Shown here piece by piece: positions 49,564 to 57,714 of a stretch of 64,000 bases of DNA. The notes beneath the pieces were generated by a model, which was given only the letters and a program-made list of their open reading frames with translations, searched no databases and was not told the DNA's origin. The translations under genes were made by a program, and so were the position numbers. Origin of the DNA: an uncultured Bacilli bacterium (GTDB lineage: Bacteria > Bacillota_I > Bacilli_A > RF39 > UBA660); the NCBI GenBank assembly GCA_934129885.1, contig CAKOWU010000001.1, positions 62,001 to 126,000 on the forward strand. Reading direction: 5' to 3'. Each line of letters begins with the position of its first letter. Position 1 is the stretch's first letter.

Positions 49564-49590
49564 AAAACCGTAGATGTCCTCTACGGTTTT
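49564..49590 (-). terminator. Rho-independent terminator of the 49596-50084 gene
   Basis: AAAACCGTAGA / TCTACGGTTTT, perfect 11-bp stem with a 5-nt loop, directly after the stop. Confidence 0.85.
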
Positions 49591-49595
49591 CGGGA

Positions 49596-50084
49596 TTAAT
49601 GTTCAGGCATTCTATACCACTGCCTGAAGATGTCTTCCATATCATCTGATGGAGCATCTAGTGGTGCGGTTTTGGCGTTAACTAGTTCTTCGTATTCTTC
49701 TTCGGTCATGTTACGTTTTTTTAACATGTCTTTTTTTATTTCTGGCCAAAATTTATTATCTAGTTCATCCATTTCTTCGATGGTAAAGCCGGTGGCTTCA
49801 GATATTTTTTTATCGTTTATGTCAGTAAAGTGTCTTAATTCAATAACGGCAGTTTGTCTATCTGAATAAATTGTACACCATTTAATGAAGTCTTGGAAGT
49901 GTGCGATAGTCTCGGCATATCTTTGTGGATCTTTAGCAATTTTCGCAAAGAGTTTATCACGTACTTTTTCTAGTCCTTCGTTTCCTTCGACGGTTACTTC
50001 GATATTTATTTTACCAGCGAGGCCTTCGAAGTCTTCGATAATGGCAGCTTTTTTACCGACCGCAACATTTAGTCCTTTAAACAT
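49596..50084 (-). CDS. Hypothetical cytosolic protein
   Basis: 162 residues, acidic, no signal or membrane segment. N-terminal half starts MFKGLNVAVGKKAAIIEDFE; the middle has FQDFIKWCTIYSDRQTAVIE; the C-terminus is Met/Glu-rich (KRNMTEEEYEELVNAKTAPL). Family not recognised. Strong signals: AAAGGAGG site, promoter with 17-bp spacer, perfect terminator. A short GTC-GAAG-GAC hairpin lies in its leader. Single-gene unit. Confidence 0.7.
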   Translation of the reverse strand: MFKGLNVAVGKKAAIIEDFEGLAGKINIEVTVEGNEGLEKVRDKLFAKIAKDPQRYAETIAHFQDFIKWCTIYSDRQTAVIELRHFTDINDKKISEATGFTIEEMDELDNKFWPEIKKDMLKKRNMTEEEYEELVNAKTAPLDAPSDDMEDIFRQWYRMPEH

Positions 50085-50137
50085 TTTCTACCCTCCTTTC
50101 GTCCTTCGACGGGATTGTTCCCAATCAAATTGGCATT

Positions 50138-50166
50138 AGTGTATACTACTTTGGAGAGGAATGCAA
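50138..50166 (-). promoter_or_regulatory. Promoter of the 49596-50084 gene
   Basis: Minus strand TTGCAT (50161-50166), 17-bp spacer, TACACT (50138-50143); TATACA two bases earlier is an alternative -10. Confidence 0.55.
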
Positions 50167-50298
50167 ACGAGTGTTTTGAGCAAATTGAGGAGACTTTTTG
50201 GGGTTAATTTTGGTAAATTCATCTTAGGGAAATTTGGGTAATTTGCTGTTGTTTCTACACTGAATTAGGGTAAAAGTAACAAATTTTAAAAAATTTGT

Positions 50299-50327
50299 AA
50301 AAAAGATGCTTTTTTTCAAAAGCATCT
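50299..50327 (-). terminator. Rho-independent terminator of rpmE
   Basis: Minus strand AAGATGCTTTT / AAAAGCATCTT with a short loop, followed by six T; begins at the rpmE stop. Confidence 0.85.
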
Positions 50328-50536
50328 TAGTTTTGTTTATCAAATCCATATTTTTTGTTGAATTTTTCAACACGTCCGGCTTTTTTAGCAGTTCCTTGTT
50401 TTCCGGTAAAAAATGGATGACATTTATCACATACTTCTAATTGTAGTTCTGGTTTATTTGATCTTACTGTGAATGTGTTACCACATGCACATGTAACTTT
50501 TGTATCTACATATTCTGGATGTATGCCTTTTTTCAT
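50327..50536 (-). CDS. rpmE: 50S ribosomal protein L31, zinc type
   Basis: 69 residues from the ATG at 50536 (GGAGCG upstream). Start MKKGIHPEYVDTKVTCACGN. CACG and CDKC give the four-Cys zinc site. The C-terminal PFFTGKQGTAKKAGRVEKFN is typical. L31 bridges the 30S head and the 50S. Single gene with its own terminator. Confidence 0.96.
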   Translation of the reverse strand: MKKGIHPEYVDTKVTCACGNTFTVRSNKPELQLEVCDKCHPFFTGKQGTAKKAGRVEKFNKKYGFDKQN

Positions 50537-50616
50537 TTTATCGCTCCTTCCGCCATGACAAATACATGTCATAGAAATTTAATGCTTTTATATTGTAGCA
50601 AAGTTTTTCTTTAAAA

Positions 50617-51339
50617 TCAAGGGTTTAATAGGGTTTTACTTAGGCTTTTGATGATTTTGTTTGATATGGCGTGGTAACCTTCTAGTGACGGATGAATATT
50701 TTGGCGATCGGGCAAATATTCGGAGTGATTTTTAAATATTGGTGTTGTTTCAACAAATGTTATATTATTGTTTTCGCTTACTTCTTTATATTTTTTATTT
50801 AGGTACTCAAAGACGCGGGTAAGTTCTTCGTCGGGGTATGGGTTATAATAGCCGATTAGGAGGATGTCTTCTTTGCAATATTCTTTGATGAGTTTTAGCA
50901 GTTCGTCTAGTTCGGTGGCGGAGTGGTCTACATATTCATAGAGTTTATCGTAGTTTATTTTTTGGTTTTGGTTTACTTTGACGAGGATATCGTTAGCACC
51001 GATAGATATGGTTATGAGATCGGCTTTGATAAGGGCGTTTTGGATGGTTATTTGTTTATTTTGGTGGGTTACACTTACATTATTATTGATTTTGGTTTTT
51101 AGGTCGTTTATTCTTTCTCCTTTGGCGGCGAAGCCATTTAGGTATGTTTCTAGGAGGTTTTTATTTTGGAGGTAGTCTTTTACGTAGCCGGTGTAGCCTT
51201 TGGTTTTTCTGCCGTTGTAGTCTTCTCCGTAGGCGAGTGAGTCTCCTAGGGTGAGGTAATATACTTTTTTATCTATGTTGCTTAAATATATAAGGAATAC
51301 TGTGAGGAGAATGGCTCCTACTATTAGAATTTTTTTCAT
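50617..51339 (-). CDS. SGNH/GDSL-family lipase/esterase-like protein
   Basis: 240 residues. Uncleaved or cleaved N-terminal hydrophobic segment (residues 4-20), then an SGNH hydrolase: block I LTLGDSLAYGEDYNG (Ser), block II Gly in NGFAAKGERI, block III ISIGANDI (Asn), block V NIHPSLEGYHAIS (His, with Asp in DRQNIH). All four catalytic positions are present. Likely membrane-anchored and facing outside; substrate unknown (YpmR-like lipase or acetyl esterase). Confidence 0.88.
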   Translation of the reverse strand: MKKILIVGAILLTVFLIYLSNIDKKVYYLTLGDSLAYGEDYNGRKTKGYTGYVKDYLQNKNLLETYLNGFAAKGERINDLKTKINNNVSVTHQNKQITIQNALIKADLITISIGANDILVKVNQNQKINYDKLYEYVDHSATELDELLKLIKEYCKEDILLIGYYNPYPDEELTRVFEYLNKKYKEVSENNNITFVETTPIFKNHSEYLPDRQNIHPSLEGYHAISNKIIKSLSKTLLNP

Positions 51340-51349
51340 ATTTCACCTC

Positions 51350-51373
51350 AAAAAAAGTAGATTTGCTCTACTT
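51350..51373 (-). terminator. Rho-independent terminator of murA
   Basis: Minus strand AAGTAGA / TCTACTT with a 5-nt loop, followed by TTTTT; between murA and the SGNH gene. Confidence 0.8.
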
Positions 51374-51390
51374 AATTGTATGTTTTTATC

Positions 51391-52641
51391 TTATTTATAT
51401 TCAAGGGATATGCTGGCGCCAACGGTTTTTAATTTATTAACAAGGTTTTCGTAACCTCTTAAGATGTATTTTACTTCTTTGATTGTTGTTTCTCCTTTGG
51501 CGGCGAGGGCTGCGAGGACGAGGCAGGCTCCGGCGCGAAGATCTGTTGTTACAACTTCTGTACCTTTATAAGTGGTAGGACCACTTATGGTGATTTTTTT
51601 ACCTTGGTTTGTTATGTTTGCACCCATGATGTTTAGGTACTTGATGTTTTGAAATCTATTTTCATATATGTTTTCTTCTATGGTACTGGTACCATCTGCG
51701 AGGGCGAGCAAGGATGTTAGGGGTTGCTGGAGGTCAGTTGGGAAGCCTGGGTATATTTCGGTTTTTACGTCTACGGGTTTTATGTTATGGGCTTTTGATA
51801 TGGTTATGCTTGTTTCGTCTACCTGCATGTTTATGTTCATTTGCTTCATGGTATTTATTAGGGCAGTTAGATGTTTTGGGTTTAGGTTATTTATTTTTAG
51901 GTTATCCCCTACCATGGCTCCTAGGATGATATATGTGCCGGCTTCTATTCTATCTGGAATTGTGTCTATTTGTCCTTTTGTTAATTTTTTTACGCCGGTT
52001 ATGGTTAGTTTATCTGTGTCTTTTCCTTCTATTTTGGCACCCATTGAGTTTAGAAAATCGATAAGGTTTCCTACTTCTGGTTCTTTAGCGGCGTTTGCGA
52101 TGGTTGTTATGCCTTCGGCCATAACGCTGGCGAGTAAGATGTTTACGGTGGCACCGACGCTAGAGATTGGAAGTATGATGTCTGTTCCGATTAGTTTTTT
52201 TGCTTTTACTAGGTACTTATTACCTTCTTTTGTAATGATTGCGCCTAATTGCTCAAAGGCTTTTAAATGGAAGTCGATTGGTCTTGCCCCAATTTTACAG
52301 CCGCCTGGGAAGTACATTTCTACTTTTTTATACCTACCTAGTATGGCACCCATAAAGTAGTATGACGCTCTTAATTTTTGGCAATATTCTTCGGTGATTG
52401 GTTTGTTGTTAAATTTTTTGGTGTTGATGGTTACTTTTGTACCTTCTTTATAGAATTCGCATCCAAGGTAAGAAATTATTTCTTTTAGATTCCTTACGTC
52501 AGAGATATCTGGTACGTTATTTATGGTTACTTCATCTGACAGTATGGCGGCAGGTATAAGTGCAACGGCACTGTTTTTGGCGCCTCCTATTTCTATTGTA
52601 CCACTTAGTTTGTGGTTTCCTTCTATTTTTAATTTTTCCAT
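51391..52641 (-). CDS. murA: UDP-N-acetylglucosamine 1-carboxyvinyltransferase
   Basis: 416 residues. First committed step of peptidoglycan synthesis: transfers enolpyruvate from PEP to UDP-GlcNAc. Start EKLKIEGNHKLSGTIEIGGA with the KN pair (AKNSAVALIPA). The fosfomycin-target Cys is in YFPGGCKIGARPIDFHLKAF. Only one murA copy is in this window. Its presence shows the organism has a cell wall. Confidence 0.97.
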   Translation of the reverse strand: MEKLKIEGNHKLSGTIEIGGAKNSAVALIPAAILSDEVTINNVPDISDVRNLKEIISYLGCEFYKEGTKVTINTKKFNNKPITEEYCQKLRASYYFMGAILGRYKKVEMYFPGGCKIGARPIDFHLKAFEQLGAIITKEGNKYLVKAKKLIGTDIILPISSVGATVNILLASVMAEGITTIANAAKEPEVGNLIDFLNSMGAKIEGKDTDKLTITGVKKLTKGQIDTIPDRIEAGTYIILGAMVGDNLKINNLNPKHLTALINTMKQMNINMQVDETSITISKAHNIKPVDVKTEIYPGFPTDLQQPLTSLLALADGTSTIEENIYENRFQNIKYLNIMGANITNQGKKITISGPTTYKGTEVVTTDLRAGACLVLAALAAKGETTIKEVKYILRGYENLVNKLKTVGASISLEYK

Positions 52642-52926
52642 ATTATCACACTCTCACTATAATCTATGTTTTTCACCTAAAAAGGTGTTTATGTGTATTA
52701 TACACCATATTTTAGGGTTTTAAAATATTTTTTTGTGTAGAAATATATGGGAACGTGCTAGGGAAGATTTTTTCTTAAGAAGATTTTATGACATATTTGG
52801 TGTTTACTTTACATTTTTGTTTACATTATTTAAAAGTTTTTGATATGGTTTTGGGTCTTTGGGTTCTACACTGCGATTTTGCGATTATGTTACTTTATTG
52901 TATATAGTTATTATGCTTTGTGGCAA

Positions 52927-53454
52927 TTACTTCATGTACTTTTTAACTATTTCTTGTACTAATGACTTGTATTCTACGTCGGTATTTTCATCGGCCTCGA
53001 TTAAGCATAGAGGAGGAAATAGGACACACCACCAATTATCTCCCTCACCGGCACCTAAAGTGATGAGTAATGATTTGTAGTAACCTTCATCATAGGTAAC
53101 GCCTTTATAATGTTTCTCTGGAAAGTAGTTATAGCCATAGTTTATATTATAATCTAGGTTATAGTGTTCTTTTGATAAGACTTCTTTTACTTCATTATCT
53201 ATTTTGGGTAAGTTTTCTTTGATGACTTTATCGGCTTCGTCGCTATCTTTGGTGTCTTTTAAAAGATTATACATAGATTTTTGAACGTCTTTTTGAACTT
53301 TCTTTTTGATATTTTGGTCTTCATCAGCGTTTGAGTTGGGCACTATTCTAATGCGGATGGCGTTATCTGGTATGGTTACGGCACCCTCTACTATATTTGG
53401 GGCGGCAATATAGAATACAATTACAAATATTATTAGAGTTACGGTTTTTTTCAT
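52927..53454 (-). CDS. spoIIR: Stage II sporulation protein R homologue
   Basis: 175 residues. Signal/anchor helix (4-24), then IRIRIVPNSNADEDQNIKKK, YNYFPEKHYKGVTYDEGYYK and the signature LGAGEGDNWWCVLFPPLCLI. In Bacillus SpoIIR is made in the forespore and triggers pro-sigma-E processing through SpoIIGA. All hallmark regions are present and length is normal. The leader forms a hairpin that can hide its ribosome binding site. Together with spoVT it suggests sporulation ancestry or ability. Confidence 0.92.
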   Translation of the reverse strand: MKKTVTLIIFVIVFYIAAPNIVEGAVTIPDNAIRIRIVPNSNADEDQNIKKKVQKDVQKSMYNLLKDTKDSDEADKVIKENLPKIDNEVKEVLSKEHYNLDYNINYGYNYFPEKHYKGVTYDEGYYKSLLITLGAGEGDNWWCVLFPPLCLIEADENTDVEYKSLVQEIVKKYMK

Positions 53455-53457
53455 ATT

Positions 53458-53494
53458 AAAAATCCACCTTTCTAATTAATAGTGGGTGGATTTT
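53458..53494 (-). promoter_or_regulatory. Leader hairpin covering the spoIIR ribosome binding site
   Basis: Minus strand AAAATCCACC, 16 bases, GGTGGATTTT, a perfect 10-bp stem. The GGTGG of the ribosome binding site (53464-53468, 9 nt before ATG) is the 3' arm. On the plus strand the hairpin ends in TTTTATTTTTTTATT and could be a terminator. Confidence 0.6.
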
Positions 53495-53736
53495 ATTTTT
53501 TTATTCAAATGAGGGAAAAATTTTTTAATTTCATCTTTGATTATCATAATTGTATTATTAATAATTTATACCAAATAAATTATATAAAATTACCATCTAA
53601 CTCTGGCTGGAATTAGATTGCGCAACAATATATATGCAACATCTGACAGAGCAATATCAAATGTTCCTCTTTTTATTTTTAATTACCTCGTCTGTATGCA
53701 TTTTATCATGATTAGATTTTTTTGACAATCGTTTTT

Positions 53737-54663
53737 TTATTGACTACATTTGCCTGTGGTTACTGAGGAAATATTGCTGCTTATAAATAGTTTATTTTCC
53801 GAGGTGTTTTCAAGTGCCCAGTTATTTCCAACATAAACTTGTTTTAGACTAATAGTATAACTAAATATTTCTGAATAATTTTCTACTTTGGTTGTGTTAA
53901 AACTGCATAGGTTTAACTCTTTTATTTTTTGGCAACCTCGAAACATAGCACCCATACTAATTAAATTACTAGTATTAAAATTACTTAAATCAATTGATTT
54001 TAATTTGTTACATCCTGCGAACATCCACCACATACCAGTAACATTACTTGTATCGAAACTACTTACATTTATCTGTTCTATATTATTACAATTCTCAAAC
54101 ATTCCGCCCATTTCAGTAACGTTTGAAGTATCAAAGGACGATAAGTCTAACTCTGTTAACGAAGAACAAAAATTAAACATATATTGCATATTTATTACAT
54201 TACTTGTATCAAAGTTGCTACCAAAGTTAATGTACTTTATTTGTTTAAATTGTTTAAATAAATAACTACTATCACGGTTTGCGATTACTCCGTTTTTGGC
54301 TCCTATATATAAATCATATTTACCTGTTTCTGTACTACTCTCTGTTATATATGCCATGACACCTTGATCTTTGGCCTCGGATACATCCCATTGTTCCACA
54401 GCATCACTAGGTACTATGGCACGATCTAAAAAGGTGGCACTTACTATATTCTCTTTATAAAAGTCTGTGTGAAAATCTTCATTACTGTTTTCATTCCAAC
54501 TTTGAATTACTCTTGATTTATCTTTAATGTTGCCTTTAGCACTTAAATTTATATTTGTGGAAAATGCACTATAACCTATTACTAGGCAAAAAGTTAATAG
54601 GATTAATAGGGTAAATATTAGATTATATTTTCTTCTTTTATGACGTCTTCTATATCTTCGCAT
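53737..54663 (-). CDS. DUF285/BspA-like repeat surface protein
   Basis: 308 residues from the ATG at 54663 (GGTGAT upstream). Basic N-terminus (MRRYRRRHKRRKYN), transmembrane helix, then YSAFSTNINLSAKGNIKDKS, the same module as the LRR genes at 620 and 1742. Then repeats of ~25 residues (LSSFDTSNVTEMGGMFENCN and variants: FDTSNVxxMxxMFxxC), the DUF285 unit common in Mycoplasma and gut Firmicutes surface proteins. Ends SSVTTGKCSQ. Divergent from a small XRE gene with inverted-repeat sites between. Confidence 0.88.
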   Translation of the reverse strand: MRRYRRRHKRRKYNLIFTLLILLTFCLVIGYSAFSTNINLSAKGNIKDKSRVIQSWNENSNEDFHTDFYKENIVSATFLDRAIVPSDAVEQWDVSEAKDQGVMAYITESSTETGKYDLYIGAKNGVIANRDSSYLFKQFKQIKYINFGSNFDTSNVINMQYMFNFCSSLTELDLSSFDTSNVTEMGGMFENCNNIEQINVSSFDTSNVTGMWWMFAGCNKLKSIDLSNFNTSNLISMGAMFRGCQKIKELNLCSFNTTKVENYSEIFSYTISLKQVYVGNNWALENTSENKLFISSNISSVTTGKCSQ

Positions 54664-54708
54664 GATATCACCAAAATAATTATATAAATTAAATGTGATA
54701 ACTAACAC

Positions 54709-54756
54709 GACACATTATGGCGTGGAAAGCAAAAAATCTATATGACATAATGTGTC
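54709..54756. promoter_or_regulatory. Paired operator-like sites between the DUF285 and XRE genes
   Basis: GACACATTATG (54709-54719) and its exact inverse CATAATGTGTC (54746-54756). Each half is itself close to the palindrome GACA-N5-TGTC. The right site overlaps a possible XRE -10 (CATAAT, with TGGAAA 17 bp upstream). Suggests autoregulation and control of the divergent surface gene. Confidence 0.65.
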
Positions 54757-54768
54757 TAGGCGATACTT

Positions 54769-54963
54769 ATGATAAAAGAAAACCGTATTAAAAAAGGATA
54801 TACACAGGAACAATTGGCGGAAATTTTAGATATATCTTGGAGACAATTACAGAGAATAGAAAAGAATGAGAATAATACGAAGATAACTACTTTAAAAAGA
54901 ATAATAAAGGTTTTAGACATACCGGATGCGGAATTAATTGAGTTTTTGAAAGAATTAGGTTAA
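54769..54963 (+). CDS. XRE-family small DNA-binding regulator
   Basis: 64 residues, a bare Cro/CI helix-turn-helix: ENRIKKGYTQEQLAEILDIS then WRQLQRIEKNENNTKITTLK. No further domain. AGGCGAT before the ATG. Divergent from the DUF285 surface gene; the ~100-bp gap carries a pair of inverted sites. Different in sequence from the XRE protein at 1837, so the two regulators probably read different operators. Confidence 0.87.
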   Translation: MIKENRIKKGYTQEQLAEILDISWRQLQRIEKNENNTKITTLKRIIKVLDIPDAELIEFLKELG

Positions 54964-54983
54964 AAGCACGAAATGTGCTTTTT
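54962..54983 (+). terminator. Rho-independent terminator of the XRE gene
   Basis: AAAGCAC-GAAAT-GTGCTTT followed by TT, starting at the stop codon. Confidence 0.75.
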
Positions 54984-54995
54984 GTGTAGTTAACG

Positions 54996-55022
54996 AAAAA
55001 AAACACCATCTAATTAGACGGC
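54996..55022 (-). terminator. Rho-independent terminator of the dnaB-rlmH operon
   Basis: Minus strand CCGTCT-AATT-AGATGG followed by TG and eight T, just after the rlmH stop. Confidence 0.7.
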
Positions 55023-55472
55023 TTATTTATGATACGTTTCCCCATTTATTATTTTATAACTTCTATATATTTGTTCTAGTAGTATTACTCTAAATAGTTG
55101 GTGGGGAAAGGTCATGTTAGAAAATGATAGTTTGTAGTTACTTCTTTGTTTTACTTCGTCTGATAGACCATATGAGCCACCGATGACAAAGACTATATTT
55201 GGATGTTTTGTTTGCCAGTTATTTAGTGTTTTTGATAGTTCTATGGAACTTAACTGGGTCCCTTCTATTTCCATTGTTACTACGTAATCATTTTCTTTGA
55301 TTTTTGATTGTATTTTTGTACCTTCTATTTTTTTTGCTTTTTCTGCTATGGACTCGTCTTCTATTTCTATGATTTCTAGTTTGGTATATTTGGTTAGTCT
55401 TTTTTGGTATTCTTTGATAGCCTCTTTATAGAAGTTTTCTTTGATTTTACCCACACAAATGATTTTTATCAT
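55023..55472 (-). CDS. rlmH: 23S rRNA (pseudouridine1915-N3) methyltransferase
   Basis: 149 residues, trefoil-knot SPOUT enzyme. Start MIKIICVGKIKENFYKEAI; SAM-binding FVIGGSYGLSDEV; C-terminal TFPHQLFRVILLEQIYRSYK then YHK, the diagnostic ending. Overlaps the MBL-fold gene by 4 bp. In B. subtilis the same pairing with walJ-type genes is known near the origin. Confidence 0.97.
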   Translation of the reverse strand: MIKIICVGKIKENFYKEAIKEYQKRLTKYTKLEIIEIEDESIAEKAKKIEGTKIQSKIKENDYVVTMEIEGTQLSSIELSKTLNNWQTKHPNIVFVIGGSYGLSDEVKQRSNYKLSFSNMTFPHQLFRVILLEQIYRSYKIINGETYHK

Positions 55473-56227
55473 AATTTTATTACCTCGGTTCTATCTTTTT
55501 GGGTTGCGACTATAACGTTAGGAGCTTTTTTTCCGACCTTTTGATAGGCTTTATAGTATTCTGATAGGGCGAGTTTTGGTTCATTGTTGTGTTCACTTAA
55601 ATGGGCAAGTATAACTTGTTGGGTATTATTTGTGGTGAATTCTGAGAGGTAGTAGGCACTATCTTTATTGGAAAGGTGGCCTTTATCGCCTAGTATTCTT
55701 TGTTTTAGGTAATAAGGATAGTTACTGTTCATAAGCATGGTTGTATCGTGATTACTTTCTAGTATATACATGTTATGGTTTTTTAGTTTAGGATAGTTAC
55801 GCATGTTTATGTATCCAGTATCTGTCATGTACATTAAGGTTTTGCCAGCGGCTTCAAAGATATAGCCACTAGAGTCGGCGGCGTCATGCGAGGTTTTTAT
55901 TGGGGTTACGTGCATATCTCCTACTACGGTTTCTTTTGTTATGTAATAGGTTTTATCTATTATTAAGTCCAGTTCTTCTTCCATTTCTTCGGTTAGGTAA
56001 ACGACGGGGTTATATTTTTTTAAGAATACCCTAAGGCCGTTTATGTGATCACTATGGGCATGGGTTATGAATATGTTTTGAATGTCTTTGGGATCGACGT
56101 TTATTTCTTTTAGTTTTTTTTCTACATATCCACAGGTCATGCCTATGTCTATTAGTGATTTTGTTTCGTTTGTTTCTATATAGGTGGTATTGCCTTTACT
56201 ACCACTTGCTAGTACGCAAACGTTCAT
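55469..56227 (-). CDS. MBL-fold metallohydrolase (WalJ/YycJ-like)
   Basis: 252 residues. Metallo-beta-lactamase fold with CVLASGSKGNTTYIETNETK and the metal motif THAHSDH (residues 55-61), later LESNHDTTMLM and ILAHLSEHNN. Matches the YycJ/WalJ group linked to cell-wall or DNA metabolism; its exact substrate is unknown. Starts 1 bp after the M23 peptidase stop and overlaps rlmH. Confidence 0.88.
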   Translation of the reverse strand: MNVCVLASGSKGNTTYIETNETKSLIDIGMTCGYVEKKLKEINVDPKDIQNIFITHAHSDHINGLRVFLKKYNPVVYLTEEMEEELDLIIDKTYYITKETVVGDMHVTPIKTSHDAADSSGYIFEAAGKTLMYMTDTGYINMRNYPKLKNHNMYILESNHDTTMLMNSNYPYYLKQRILGDKGHLSNKDSAYYLSEFTTNNTQQVILAHLSEHNNEPKLALSEYYKAYQKVGKKAPNVIVATQKDRTEVIKL

Positions 56228-57706
56228 TTAATACCCATTTGGATAAAGAACTGATGGATTTACGTGGTGCCACTTGGTACCTTGCCAAACTTCGTAGTGG
56301 ACGTGTGGTCCGGTGGAATCTCCTGTTGAACCGACGTATCCTATTACATCACCTTTGGCGACGGTGGCTCCTACTTTGGCCGCAATTTTAGACATATGGG
56401 CATATAGGGTCATATAGCCATTATTATGGTTTATGACAACGTAGTTACCATAACTATAATGATATTCGGCAATCATTACTACACCGTTATTTGTGGCGTA
56501 GATGTTTGAGCCATAACCTGTTCCTGATATATCAAGGCCGGTATGAAGTTCACGTCCTTTTCCGAGCGGGCTATTACGATAGATGTAACCACTTGATATG
56601 GTCCAACCACTATCGGTTGGCCAGCCCCAGTTTGTGAGACTACCGACGGTTGGGATATATTTACTACCTTTTTTGATTATTTTTGGAACGGAATTTTTTA
56701 TGATTTGTTTATCTTTTGGTTCTACGTAGACGATTTCGCCATTTATTAGTTTTTCTTCTTGTGATACTCTATTTATACCATTTTGTCCTTCTTGGATGAC
56801 TTCTTCACTTCCTAGGACAAGGTTATCGTCGTATTTTTCTTCGGTTTGGTAAGCACTTTCAACATCATTTACGGTGTATTTTTCTTCAACGACGCTGATT
56901 TGTGGGTTGGTTACGGCGATTTTTAGTTGTTCTCCTGGGTATAATAGGTTTGATTTATTGTTTAGATTATCGTTTGCGAGTAATAATTCTTCTGGGGATA
57001 CTTGGTTGCTGAAAGCAACGGTTTCAATGGTATCACCAGCGTTTACGGTATATGATTTTTCCTCATGGTTATCACCGTATAACAGGTATTTACTAAGTTC
57101 ATCTTTATTACTATATATGGTTTTATTAACAGATATTTTTTTCTTTTGGTATGTGATGTTTTCATTGATGTATACGTTTTCTATTTTTTCTCCGGTGCCA
57201 TTTATTTCTAGTTGGTTATCTGTCAAATAAAGGTTATATTTATCTTCGTCTATATATGTGCTGATGATGGTATTTACGGCGTCTTTAAATGTTTTTTTGT
57301 CTAAGACGTTTATTTTGGTTTTTATTTTTTTATCTTTGCCGTCTTCGTTTATTGTTTTGGTTATGATAAATTCATAGCCTTCGACGGTGAAGTTAGCGTC
57401 TTTTTTTATTTTGTTATAGATTTGTTTTACGTCTGCTGTTTTTCCATCGTATGTTGTTAGTTTTTCGATACGTAGCCCTACAGGTGCATATACTTTTGAT
57501 ACGTTATATTTCTTTTTATAATATTCTCCATTTTCATTAATGTATTTTTCTAATTTATCTTTGGATGAGATTACACCAAGACTTTTATTTTCTAGATATA
57601 CTTTATAGTAATTATTTGGTAATTTTAAACTAGGGGTACTAATCATCAGGGTTATTACGGCAGATATTACTACTGCGAATACTATTAACAAGGTATTATT
57701 TTTCAA
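56228..57706 (-). CDS. M23 peptidase with LysM and G5 domains
   Basis: 492 residues. Transmembrane or signal helix (5-23). A ~190-residue extracellular region; LysM at ~218-266 (YTVNAGDTIETVAFS...LYPGEQLKI); G5 at ~270-347 (EKYTVNDVESAYQTEEKYDD); M23 at ~385-475 with zinc ligands His388, Asp392 and His470 (RELHTGLDIS; GPHVHYEVW) and His437/His468 in the active site. An endopeptidase that cuts peptidoglycan cross-links. Operon neighbours dnaB and an MBL-fold gene. Confidence 0.94.
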   Translation of the reverse strand: MKNNTLLIVFAVVISAVITLMISTPSLKLPNNYYKVYLENKSLGVISSKDKLEKYINENGEYYKKKYNVSKVYAPVGLRIEKLTTYDGKTADVKQIYNKIKKDANFTVEGYEFIITKTINEDGKDKKIKTKINVLDKKTFKDAVNTIISTYIDEDKYNLYLTDNQLEINGTGEKIENVYINENITYQKKKISVNKTIYSNKDELSKYLLYGDNHEEKSYTVNAGDTIETVAFSNQVSPEELLLANDNLNNKSNLLYPGEQLKIAVTNPQISVVEEKYTVNDVESAYQTEEKYDDNLVLGSEEVIQEGQNGINRVSQEEKLINGEIVYVEPKDKQIIKNSVPKIIKKGSKYIPTVGSLTNWGWPTDSGWTISSGYIYRNSPLGKGRELHTGLDISGTGYGSNIYATNNGVVMIAEYHYSYGNYVVINHNNGYMTLYAHMSKIAAKVGATVAKGDVIGYVGSTGDSTGPHVHYEVWQGTKWHHVNPSVLYPNGY

Positions 57707-57714
57707 GTTATCAC

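Noticed and set aside
48320..50000. parS site near parAB
   Set aside because: I searched by eye for TGTTTCACGTGAAACA-like sequence and saw no convincing match; a pattern scan would settle it.
50150..50260. Possible repeated intergenic element shared with 44860-44960 (AAATTTGGG, CTTAGG-AAATTT)
   Set aside because: Matches are short and discontinuous; composition alone can explain them.
51668..52360. 230-codon plus-strand frame opposite murA
   Set aside because: Shadow of murA; hydrophobic composition arises from the complementary strand.
53590..53670. tRNA-like or short peptide signal (LSDVAYILLRNLIPARVRW frame) between spoIIR and the DUF285 gene
   Set aside because: No cloverleaf can be formed, no start codon or ribosome binding site precedes the frame; possibly a remnant but unsupported.
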